From contig CALVEZ010000027.1 in assembly GCA_944326695.1 (NCBI GenBank), positions 1 through 46,442 on the forward strand: a stretch of DNA of 46,442 nucleotides, written 5' to 3'. This stretch comes from Candidatus Bilophila faecipullorum (GTDB lineage Bacteria > Desulfobacterota > Desulfovibrionia > Desulfovibrionales > Desulfovibrionaceae). Below are positions 27,875-35,725 of this stretch, piece after piece (position 1 is the first letter of the stretch; each line of letters opens with the position of its first letter). The notes beneath the pieces are model-generated. The model was not told the origin of the DNA. It did no database searches and worked only from the letters and a program-made list of their open reading frames with translations. The position numbers were made by a program, and so were the translations under genes.

Positions 27875-27907
27875 AAGGACATCCTTTGTTGAGGGTGTCC
27901 TTTTTTT
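27875..27907 (+). terminator. Rho-independent terminator of the tRNA cluster
   Basis: AAGGACATCC pairs with GGGTGTCCTT (nine Watson-Crick and one G-U), then seven T. It starts seven nt after the last tRNA. Confidence 0.92.
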
Positions 27908-28174
27908 GTGCCGTTGACGCCGTTGAGACGGGTGCCCCTGTATACACGGTACCTTTTCAGGCTCTGCCGTCCCTTCCGGCCTGTCCCATTCATGATAAAG
28001 ATCGCCTTTCAGGCAGGTTCCCCTCCATAAGGTTTTTCCCGAAAAGGGAACCGCGGGCATGAACGCCTTCGGGAGATGCCGCCTTTCCTGCCGTTAGGGT
28101 TTTGTTGCTTCCCGTTTCTCGGGGCATCCGGGCTGTTCCATGCAAAAAAAGCATAATTTTTTTAGGGGGGAGAC
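27908..28174. other. Intergenic region before the P-loop protein gene
   Basis: No gene seen. A hairpin near 28038-28063 (GGTTTTTCCC / GGGAACC-like) is the only structure noted; the last 25 nt are AT-rich and carry the GGGGGGAGAC ribosome binding site of the next gene. Confidence 0.4.
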
Positions 28175-28738
28175 ATGAAAAAACAGCTCATCCTCGTAGG
28201 CGGGGCAATGGGCGTGGGGAAAAGCGCCGTCTGCCGAGAGCTGTTGCGGCAGCTCACGCCGGGCGTCTGGCTGGACGGCGACTGGTGCTGGAACATGAAC
28301 CCTTTTGTCGTTTCGGAAGAAAACAAACGGATGGTGCTGTCCAATATCACGCATCTGCTCAGAGCCTATCTGAACAATTCGAGTTACCGCTACGTGCTGT
28401 TCTGCTGGGTCATGGATCAGCCCCTCCTTTTCGAGGCCGTGCTCGGCCCGCTTCGGGATATCCCCTTTACGTTGCATAGCTTTTCACTCGTCTGCACGGA
28501 GCAGGTTCTACGGGAACGGCTGGAACGCGACGTACGGGACGGCATCCGGGAGGCCGACGTCATCCCGCGAAGCCTCCGGCGGCTGCCTGCCTACGCCGCA
28601 CTGCCGACATGCAAACTGGATGTGACGTCCCTGATGCCCTACGAAGCCGCCTGCGCAATCGCTGCATCCGTAGGAAGGGCGTCTTCCCGAAGAGTGCCGG
28701 GTCTCTCCGGGGCCGGCGAAAGCTGGCACGGGGCCTGA
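28175..28738 (+). CDS. P-loop NTPase, probable small-molecule or nucleotide kinase
   Basis: 187 residues. Walker A GGAMGVGKS (9-17) directly after the first strand, then LDGDWCWNMNPF, where the Asp after strand two suits a kinase base or Mg2+ contact, and an Arg-rich lid-like helix (LRERLERDVRDGIREADV). This is the layout of AAA_33/shikimate-kinase-like small kinases. The substrate cannot be told. The last 20 residues look like unstructured read-through. Strong GGGGGGAGAC binding site. It stands alone; neighbours give no hint. Acquisition by transfer is possible but not shown. Confidence 0.75.
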   Translation: MKKQLILVGGAMGVGKSAVCRELLRQLTPGVWLDGDWCWNMNPFVVSEENKRMVLSNITHLLRAYLNNSSYRYVLFCWVMDQPLLFEAVLGPLRDIPFTLHSFSLVCTEQVLRERLERDVRDGIREADVIPRSLRRLPAYAALPTCKLDVTSLMPYEAACAIAASVGRASSRRVPGLSGAGESWHGA

Positions 28739-28789
28739 CGGCACCGGACGTCTTGGAAGAAAAAGGAGGGGCGTTCCGGCAACAGAGAA

Positions 28790-28837
28790 GGGGAAGGAAC
28801 CCTCTCTCCAGAAAGGCTTCCTTCCCCCGTTTTCTTT
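28790..28837. terminator. Hairpin between converging P-loop and malic enzyme genes
   Basis: GGGGAAGGAA pairs with TTCCTTCCCC, with an inner stem closing on TCT-CC-AGA, the same tip as the family 1 hairpin after lysA. TTTTCTTTT follows on the plus strand. It can serve the plus-strand gene and perhaps malic enzyme on the other strand. Confidence 0.65.
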
Positions 28838-28848
28838 TCCAGCAACCC

Positions 28849-30159
28849 TTACTTGTAGCTTTCGATCAGCGCGTTGGCGCGGCCCTGCGCCTTCTGGATG
28901 CGGACGCGGAGGCTGGCCTTGTAGGCGTCCATGTCCTCAATGGGCCTGCGGGCGACGCCCGTATCCATCGCGGCCTGCGCCACAGCCGGGGGCAGCCACT
29001 CCACGAGGCGCGGATCAAAGGGCTTCGGGATCACGTAATCCTGCCCGAAGCTGAAGGTCTGGCCCTCATAGGCGGCGGAGACTTCGGCGGGCACCGGCTC
29101 CTTGGCGAGCGCGGCGAGGGCGCGGGCGGCGGCCAGCTTCATGGCCTCGTTGATTTCCGTGGCGTACACGTCCAGCGCCCCGCGGAAAATGTAGGGGAAG
29201 CCGGAGAGATTGTTGATCTGGTTCGGGAAGTCGGTGCGGCCCGTACCCATGATGCAGTCGGGGCGGGTTTCCATCGCCACAGGATAGGCGATTTCGGGAT
29301 CGGGGTTCGCGCAGGCGAAGATGACCGGCTGTTCGGCCATGCCCTTGATCATCTCCGGCGTAAGCAGGTCCTTGCGGGACAGGCCGAGGAAGAGGTCCGC
29401 ACCCTTGAGGGCCTCGGTCATGGTCATGTCTTCGGAGAGGGCGAATTCCGCCTTGTACTTGTTGAGATCGGTACGCCCCTTGTGCAGGATACCCTTGGAA
29501 TCGAACATGCGGATATGGGCGGGATCGATGCCGAGGGCGGTGTAGAACTTGGCGCAGGCGATGGCCGCCGCGCCCGCCCCGGACACGACCACGATGAAGT
29601 CCTCCGCCTTCTTGCCGGTCAGCTCCAGCGCGTTGATGAGCCCGGCGCCCGAAATGATGGCCGTGCCGTGCTGGTCGTCATGGAAAACGGGGATGTTCAT
29701 TTCCTTCTTGAGCACTTCTTCGATGTAGAAGCACTCGGGGGCCTTGATGTCCTCAAGGTTGATGCCGCCGAAGGTGGGCTCAAGGGCCTTGACGACTTCG
29801 ATGATCTTGTCGGGATCGGTCAGGGCGAGGTTGATGTCGTAGGCGTTCACATCAGCAAACGCCTTGAAAAGGACGCTCTTGCCCTCCATGACCGGCTTGC
29901 CCGCGAGGGGGCCGATGTTGCCGAGGCCGAGGACCGCCGTGCCGTTGGAAACCACGGCTACGAGGTTGCCGCGTCCCGTATAGACGTTGGCGAGGGAGGG
30001 ATCGTCGGCGATGGCGAGGCAGGCGGCGGCGACGCCCGGCGAATAGGCCAGAGAAAGGTCTTTCTGAGTGAAGCAGGGTTTGACCGGGAGCACTTCGAGT
30101 TTGCCCGGGCGGGGAACCTCATGATAGGCGAGAGCCTCTTCCTTCGTGAACAAGGCCAT
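28849..30159 (-). CDS. NAD(P)-dependent malic enzyme, single-domain form
   Basis: 436 residues; it converts malate to pyruvate and CO2. This is the short bacterial form without the phosphotransacetylase-like C-terminal domain of MaeB. Active-site Tyr and metal regions are seen in [16 protein letters not shown], catalytic Lys in [20 protein letters not shown], metal site [20 protein letters not shown], and nucleotide fold [23 protein letters not shown] lies seven nt before the ATG and outweighs a longer in-frame start. It is divergent from the ABC ATPase. NAD or NADP preference cannot be assigned safely. Confidence 0.93.
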   Translation of the reverse strand: MALFTKEEALAYHEVPRPGKLEVLPVKPCFTQKDLSLAYSPGVAAACLAIADDPSLANVYTGRGNLVAVVSNGTAVLGLGNIGPLAGKPVMEGKSVLFKAFADVNAYDINLALTDPDKIIEVVKALEPTFGGINLEDIKAPECFYIEEVLKKEMNIPVFHDDQHGTAIISGAGLINALELTGKKAEDFIVVVSGAGAAAIACAKFYTALGIDPAHIRMFDSKGILHKGRTDLNKYKAEFALSEDMTMTEALKGADLFLGLSRKDLLTPEMIKGMAEQPVIFACANPDPEIAYPVAMETRPDCIMGTGRTDFPNQINNLSGFPYIFRGALDVYATEINEAMKLAAARALAALAKEPVPAEVSAAYEGQTFSFGQDYVIPKPFDPRLVEWLPPAVAQAAMDTGVARRPIEDMDAYKASLRVRIQKAQGRANALIESYK

Positions 30160-30342
30160 GAGACGACCTCCTGTGGTTTGATTTGAAATATGGTGGAAAA
30201 GCGATAACATAAGGAAGAATGAGGGGCAATGGCGGGCTTCCTTCTTTTTCCGAATACTGTTATGCTGAAACGGTATGCCGGGAAAAGCGCCCCTGCGGGG
30301 CCTTTCGTGATGCCCGGCCGACAGTCAACGAAAGGATAACAT

Positions 30343-31071
<729 letters not shown>

Positions 31072-31080
31072 GGGGACCCC

Positions 31081-31929
31081 ATGTCCGCACCCGATCTTGT
31101 CCGTCTCGACATTCTGGCCGACGAAGAGCAGTACGACACCGTTACCGGACTGCTCGTCCGCATCGTTTCCTACGGCTGGGAGGAAGACAGCCTCCCCACG
31201 GGAGAAACCCGTTTCCGCGTCCACTGCGATAACGCCATCGTGCGTGAAAACCTCTTGAGCGCCCTGCGCGCGTGGCTGCCCGGCCTTGAGGTGGAAGAAA
31301 GCGCCGTGCCCCGGCAGGATTGGACCGTGGCGTGGCGCGAATTCTTTACCCCGGTGCGGGCGGGACGTTTCCTCGTCCTTCCGCCGTGGCTCGTGGCCTC
31401 CACGCCCGCGGAGGGACGCCAGCCCATCGTCATCGAGCCGAAATCCGCTTTCGGCACCGGGCATCACAATACTACTGTGCTCTGCCTTGAAGCCATCACC
31501 GGGCTTCTGGATTCCGGCAGGCTGGCGGCCGGGCAGCGCTTTTTCGACGTGGGCACGGGATCGGGCATTCTGGGCATCGCCTGCTGCCTCAACGGGCTTT
31601 CCGGCCTCGGATCGGACATCGATCCCGTGGCCGTGGACAACGCCCTTGAGAACGTCGTCATCAACAAGGTGGCCGACGCCTTCCGCATTCTGCCCGGCAG
31701 CGCCGAGGCGGGCGAAGGGGAAGCCTTCGATCTGGTCATCGCCAACATTCTGGCCGGGCCCCTGCGCGAGCTGGCCCCGGCGCTCATGGCCCGCATGAAG
31801 CCGGGAGGCTGCCTTGTGCTGTCCGGGCTGCTGGACGTGCAAGCCGACGCAGTCGAGGCGGCCTATGCCGCGCTCGGCCCGGCGCGGCGGGTGCAGTCCG
31901 GCGACTGGGTGGCGCTGGTCTGGGGATAA
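31081..31929 (+). CDS. prmA: Ribosomal protein L11 methyltransferase
   Basis: 282 residues. It methylates L11 using S-adenosylmethionine. The linker domain and the sequence EPKSAFGTGHHNTTVLCLEA precede SAM motif I (FDVGTGSGILGIACCL) and the catalytic-type motif VIANILAGPLRELAP, all PrmA hallmarks. It starts nine nt after the ABC ATPase gene and is co-transcribed with it. Some PrmA-like enzymes modify other substrates, so L11 is the best but not the only choice. Confidence 0.88.
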   Translation: MSAPDLVRLDILADEEQYDTVTGLLVRIVSYGWEEDSLPTGETRFRVHCDNAIVRENLLSALRAWLPGLEVEESAVPRQDWTVAWREFFTPVRAGRFLVLPPWLVASTPAEGRQPIVIEPKSAFGTGHHNTTVLCLEAITGLLDSGRLAAGQRFFDVGTGSGILGIACCLNGLSGLGSDIDPVAVDNALENVVINKVADAFRILPGSAEAGEGEAFDLVIANILAGPLRELAPALMARMKPGGCLVLSGLLDVQADAVEAAYAALGPARRVQSGDWVALVWG

Positions 31930-31988
31930 GGTCTTTCATCAGGCGGTCTCGTGACGTACCCTTTTTGTCGACAAAAGGGTGAGAAACT

Positions 31989-32201
31989 GTGGAGAATCTA
32001 AGCCACTTTTGTTCATGCACCGACCTTGCTTGCCCTCTCCATCCTGCGAAACATGGGAAAGGGTGCGCTCCCTGTATTCAAAAAAACTTGAGGCTTAAAG
32101 AAATACCCAACTGTTTTTCTGACCTTGCGGAAGGACTGACCGACAGGTCCGGCGATTCTTTTACGGAGTTCGCCAACGGCGTCTTGCAAGAGCACAAGTG
32201 A
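31989..32201 (+). CDS. Small Cys-rich protein, DUF6485-like
   Basis: 70 residues, GTG start with AGGGTGAG upstream. Six Cys (8, 10, 15, 26, 29, 42) and three His in CSCTDLACPLHPAKHGKGCA then PCIQKN and IPNCF look like a metal-binding knuckle. The pattern resembles the short DUF6485 family found in anaerobes; this is recognition by eye. The remainder is acidic and helical. It may be cotranscribed with prmA (59-nt gap). Function unknown. Confidence 0.7.
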   Translation: MENLSHFCSCTDLACPLHPAKHGKGCAPCIQKNLRLKEIPNCFSDLAEGLTDRSGDSFTEFANGVLQEHK

Positions 32202-32253
32202 TTTCGCAAACTGTATCCCGTTTTTTTAGTCGCACGTACTATGCTTCAAAAAA

Positions 32254-32297
32254 GAATACGGACTGCCGGTAACCACCGACGGTCCGTATTCCTTTTC
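32254..32297. terminator. Bidirectional terminator
   Basis: GAATACGGAC pairs with GTCCGTATTC, with an inner CGGT/ACCG stem. CTTTTC follows on the plus strand and TTTTTTG on the minus strand, so it ends both the small Cys-rich gene and the converging DUF2156-like gene. Confidence 0.88.
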
Positions 32298-32351
32298 TGA
32301 AGGCTTTGGATGATTTTTGAATAAATGGGCCGAAGATAGGGTTCCCTGCGG

Positions 32352-33242
32352 CTAGCTGAGGATCGTGACGGCGTATTTCTTCAGATACCCCGAAGGATAA
32401 TAGCTTTCCTTGGCCTGCCGCAGCCCTTCTTCCCCGGCGTCCTGTTCACGGTTGATCACCGTGAAGGCCCGCGCCGAGTACTTGGCGTAGCAATAGTTGA
32501 TGGCCTGATAGACGCCCCGGTATTCCGGGCGGCCCTTTTCAAAATGCACGACGATGGTCCGCTCGTCGAGCGGTTCGCCCACAGCGAAGGCGACCATTTG
32601 GCCGTCGGCGTAGAGCGCGCCGCCGATGAGACCGGGCAGGGCGTCCCAGTTGCGGAGCACGGAGGTCACCACGTCGCTCTCGGCCAGAAGCGAGGGGGAC
32701 TTGTCGCACTCCCGCCACTTGCACCAGTCCTGCTGAAGGGCCAGCACTTCCGGCATGGTTTCGCCGGTCAGTTCCCGGTAGTCCTCGCCGTAGGCCTTCA
32801 TGTAGCCGTTGACGTGGTTTTTTTTCTTGTGCAGCTTGCCGCCCGAGAGCGTGGACAAGGCATCCTGCATGTAGAGGTATTCCCACTGGCCCCGCGTTTC
32901 TTCGATGGACACGCGCCCGGGAAGCCGTTCCGCCAGCAGATCGCACAGGGGTTCGGGCACACGGATGAGCTTCGTTCCGGGGCGCAGTTCCGGGAGAGAG
33001 GCCCAGTCCACGGCGTTCCAGTCTCCCACCGGGGCCCAGAGGCATTCGCCGGGACCGCCGATCTGCCTTTGCCGTATCCAGCACAGGCCGTGCGCGGTTT
33101 TCCAGTCCAGATTGTAGTGCATTCCCCAACCCCAGAGGTTGGTGAAGGTGTAGTCGGCGGCGCGGCGCGGCAGGGCCTCGAAGTAGGGGGCGTAGGCGGC
33201 GACGTCGCCAAGCTCGATGGGTGAAAAGGCGTCGGTAAGCAT
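32352..33242 (-). CDS. DUF2156-like GNAT-fold protein
   Basis: 296 residues. Resembles the phosphatidylglycerol lysyltransferase C-terminal/DUF2156 family with two tandem acetyltransferase-like halves: FTNLWGWGMHYNLDW near the N terminus, a Lys-rich HKKKNHVNGYMKAYG (138-152 approximately), and a C-terminal YAKYSARAFTVINREQDAG with GLRQAKESYYP. Such proteins transfer acyl or aminoacyl groups, but the acceptor is unknown here. No membrane domain is attached, unlike MprF. It follows the second MATE gene by 12 nt, so the two form an operon. Confidence 0.8.
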   Translation of the reverse strand: MLTDAFSPIELGDVAAYAPYFEALPRRAADYTFTNLWGWGMHYNLDWKTAHGLCWIRQRQIGGPGECLWAPVGDWNAVDWASLPELRPGTKLIRVPEPLCDLLAERLPGRVSIEETRGQWEYLYMQDALSTLSGGKLHKKKNHVNGYMKAYGEDYRELTGETMPEVLALQQDWCKWRECDKSPSLLAESDVVTSVLRNWDALPGLIGGALYADGQMVAFAVGEPLDERTIVVHFEKGRPEYRGVYQAINYCYAKYSARAFTVINREQDAGEEGLRQAKESYYPSGYLKKYAVTILS

Positions 33243-33254
33243 AAAGACCTCGGG

Positions 33255-34622
33255 TTAGCGGGATGAGGGGTGGCGGGCGGTCAGGGCGAAGCGGGTCCAG
33301 CGGCAGCGCAGCGTGACCCAGAGCAGGGAGAGGGACATGACCACCTGCGAAACGAGGGTGGAGAGATAGACCCCCGCGGCGTCCTGCCAGAGGACATGGC
33401 CGAAAAGCCACGCGATGGGCAGGCGCACCAGCCAGACGGCCGCGCTGAAGGAAACCAGCGGGTAGACCGTGGCTCCCGCGCCGTTGAGCCCGCCCGCCAG
33501 CACGACGCTGGCGACGGTGAACGGCACGGCAAGGATATTGTATGAAAGATAGTTGGCCGTTTCGATCTGTACGGCGGGATCGGGGGCGATGAGCCCGGCC
33601 AGCTCCATGCGCCACGGCCAGATGGCCGCCCCGACGAGGCTCATCCCCGCGCAGGCGATGCCGAGTGTGGCGAGGAGCGTGCGTTTGGCCTCGCGCGGGT
33701 TGCCCTCGCCGAGCGCGTGCCCCACCAGTACGGAGGCCGTCATGCTGAAGGCCACGGCGGGCAGAAAAAGGATGGATTCCACACGCAGGCCGGTGGTCAG
33801 GCCCGCCAGCGCGTTCACCTTGCCGAAGGGAAGCGAGGCGGTGATGACGTAGAGGACCATGTAGCCCGTCTGCCACAGGAAGGAAGTGCCGAAGGCCGGG
33901 CCCGCCACTTTGAGCAGGTAGGGAGCGCCCTTCCTGATCCAGCGCCACGCCGGGAAGCTCTCCCGCGCGAACAGCCTGTGCCGCACCAGCAGGAGGAGCA
34001 TGAGCGCGGCCCCTATGGTGACTGAAACCAGTGTGGAGTAGGCGAGCCCCGCCGCGCCGTAGCGGGGGAAGCCCCACCAGCCGAGGCCGAAGGCCAAATC
34101 CCCGAAGACGTTCAGGAGGCAGGCCGTGATCGTCACGTAGAGCGGGATGAGCACCTGTTTGGCGGCCCGGAACACCGCCGCGCCGATGGTCAGGGCGTAC
34201 TGGCCGGGCAGCCCCCAGATGGTGGCGGTGAGGAACATGACGGCGGTGGGGAGGATGCTCTCGGGCGTCTGGATGATCCGCAGGATGGGGACGCGCCAGA
34301 AGGAGGCGGCGGCCGCGATGATCGCGCCGATGCCGATGCAGCCGAGCACCACCAGCCCCACGTAGCGCCGCGCCCGGACCTCCTGCCCCGCGCCGAGCGA
34401 CTGGCTGATGGAGGCCACCGCCCCGTTGACGGCGGCCATTGCCAGGGCCATAAACATCATATGACACTGAGTTATCAGCCCGATGGAGGCTTGCACCTCG
34501 GCCCCGATACGCCCTCCGGCCCAGACGTCGGTGATGCCGATGACGAATTGGCAGAGCAGCATGATGCCTTGCGGCCATGTGAGGTGCCAGATGGTGTGCA
34601 GGCGTTCGGTATTGAGTTTCAT
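33255..34622 (-). CDS. MATE family efflux transporter, second copy
   Basis: 455 residues, twelve predicted membrane segments. WPQGIMLLCQFVIGITDVWA and SISQSLGAGQEVRARRYVG are in the first half, and SVLVGHALGEGNPREAKRTL is the matching loop of the second half. The ATG chosen gives the usual short N terminus; a longer in-frame start would add 17 residues of Ala/Pro-rich sequence. Operon with the DUF2156-like gene suggests the pair acts on one compound, which is inference only. Confidence 0.9.
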   Translation of the reverse strand: MKLNTERLHTIWHLTWPQGIMLLCQFVIGITDVWAGGRIGAEVQASIGLITQCHMMFMALAMAAVNGAVASISQSLGAGQEVRARRYVGLVVLGCIGIGAIIAAAASFWRVPILRIIQTPESILPTAVMFLTATIWGLPGQYALTIGAAVFRAAKQVLIPLYVTITACLLNVFGDLAFGLGWWGFPRYGAAGLAYSTLVSVTIGAALMLLLLVRHRLFARESFPAWRWIRKGAPYLLKVAGPAFGTSFLWQTGYMVLYVITASLPFGKVNALAGLTTGLRVESILFLPAVAFSMTASVLVGHALGEGNPREAKRTLLATLGIACAGMSLVGAAIWPWRMELAGLIAPDPAVQIETANYLSYNILAVPFTVASVVLAGGLNGAGATVYPLVSFSAAVWLVRLPIAWLFGHVLWQDAAGVYLSTLVSQVVMSLSLLWVTLRCRWTRFALTARHPSSR

Positions 34623-34712
34623 GACGGTCCGGGGTTCGGGTGAAGCGAAAGCATACGCGCCCTGCGGCGTCACGCAAGGCGCTGAGAGAAAGGGGGCCTT
34701 TTTTCAGGGGTA

Positions 34713-34749
34713 CGCTCCCGGGGAGGGGCGGCCCTTCCTTCCGGGAGCG
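34713..34749. other. Inverted repeat between trmL and the second MATE gene
   Basis: CGCTCCCGG and CCGGGAGCG are spaced by 19 nt. The region 34674-34910 shows no gene. It could serve as a terminator stem after trmL (minus strand), but no clear T-run follows on that side. Confidence 0.4.
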
Positions 34750-34910
34750 GTGTTGTGTGCAGGCGTGGGAACGCGCCCGGCGTGGGAAAAAACCGACGGT
34801 GGTTTTCTCCGCGCCGGAGGCGTTGCCCTGCGGGGCTTCTCCTGTCCGGGGCCTTTGCCGTCCCGTCGCCCGGCGTTCAGCCGCATGGCCGGCGGCCCTC
34901 CGCCTCCTGC

Positions 34911-35366
34911 CTATTCTTCCATCAGCCCGGCGGAGACAAGGGCCTGAAAGAGAACGATGCCCGCCGCCGTGGACAAATTGATGCTGCGGACTTCCCCCCG
35001 GATGGGGATACGCACGTGATGCGGCGAGAGGGCGATCACCTCCGGCGGCAGGCCGGACGTTTCCCGGCCAAAGACCAGCGCGTCGTTTTCCGCAAAGGAA
35101 AAACGGTGCAGAGGCACGCCGCGCCGGGCGCTCGTCAGTACCAGCCGCCTGCCCTTTCCGGCGCCGTGCAGGTAGGCGTCCAGATCGGGCCAGACCGTCA
35201 TGTCCACGTGCGGCCAGTAATCAAGGCCAGCGCGCTTGAGATAGCGGTCTTCCAGTTTGAAGCCGAGGGGCTCGATGAGATGCAATGATACCTGCATGGC
35301 CGCGCACAGGCGCGCGACGTTGCCCGTATTGGGCGGGATTTCCGGCTGAAAGAGAACGACGTGCAT
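34911..35366 (-). CDS. trmL: tRNA (cytidine/uridine-2'-O)-methyltransferase, SPOUT family
   Basis: 151 residues, the normal size of TrmL/YibK. It 2'-O-methylates the wobble base of tRNA-Leu. MHVVLFQPEIPPNTGNVARL at the start, LVFGRETSGLP in the middle and RSINLSTAAGIVLF at the end are the three SPOUT knot motifs. The ATG is chosen as the start of the first strand; a longer frame adds 25 odd residues. It lies 61 nt downstream of the copper chaperone gene on the same strand. Confidence 0.93.
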   Translation of the reverse strand: MHVVLFQPEIPPNTGNVARLCAAMQVSLHLIEPLGFKLEDRYLKRAGLDYWPHVDMTVWPDLDAYLHGAGKGRRLVLTSARRGVPLHRFSFAENDALVFGRETSGLPPEVIALSPHHVRIPIRGEVRSINLSTAAGIVLFQALVSAGLMEE

Positions 35367-35427
35367 GGGGGCGGCATCCGGGAAAGGGGGCGTTTTCAAC
35401 AAGACTGGACAGGATATGGACGGATGC

Positions 35428-35625
35428 TTATTGGACTTCAAAGCCCAGCTTCACGATGGCTTTTTTGACTTCCGCCACATCGACGGGCTGCGTTTCCTTC
35501 CATGCGGCTTCGCCGGTGGCGAGGTCCACGGTAACGTCGGTTACGCCGGGAATGGCTTGCAGGGCCTCGGTCACGGCTTGCCTGCAATGGTTGCAGGACA
35601 TGCCTTTTACGGTAACAGCGGGCAT
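35428..35625 (-). CDS. Copper chaperone / heavy-metal-associated domain protein (CopZ-like)
   Basis: 65 residues, one HMA domain. The metal-binding loop is GMSCNHC (8-14) with Cys11 and Cys14; the fold ends KAIVKLGFEV. It is expected to carry Cu(I) in the cytoplasm and hand it to the ATPase. AGGA lies seven nt before the ATG. It is divergent from the P-type ATPase gene with 100 nt between the starts, a shared control region. No CueR- or CsoR-like regulator is adjacent. Confidence 0.92.
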   Translation of the reverse strand: MPAVTVKGMSCNHCRQAVTEALQAIPGVTDVTVDLATGEAAWKETQPVDVAEVKKAIVKLGFEVQ

Positions 35626-35691
35626 ACTCGTTTCCTTTTGACGTAAGAAGGTGGATGAGGGCGCGGTGCGCCGGACTTCCATATCATAAGA

Positions 35692-35712
35692 GCTTGGCCG
35701 ATATTGGCAAGC
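35692..35712. promoter_or_regulatory. Possible operator in the copZ-copA divergent region
   Basis: GCTTGGCC-GATAT-TGGCAAGC is a dyad with outer GCTTG/CAAGC arms (six of ten positions pair), directly before the copA ribosome binding site. It is the only symmetric sequence in the 100-nt divergent gap. Binding by a copper regulator is speculation. Confidence 0.3.
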
Positions 35713-35725
35713 AGAGGAGAGGCAT

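Noticed and set aside
32539..34677. 712-codon open frame on the minus strand in another reading frame
   Set aside because: It runs through the DUF2156-like and MATE genes, is extremely Arg/His/Ala-rich and would have no hydrophobic or domain pattern.
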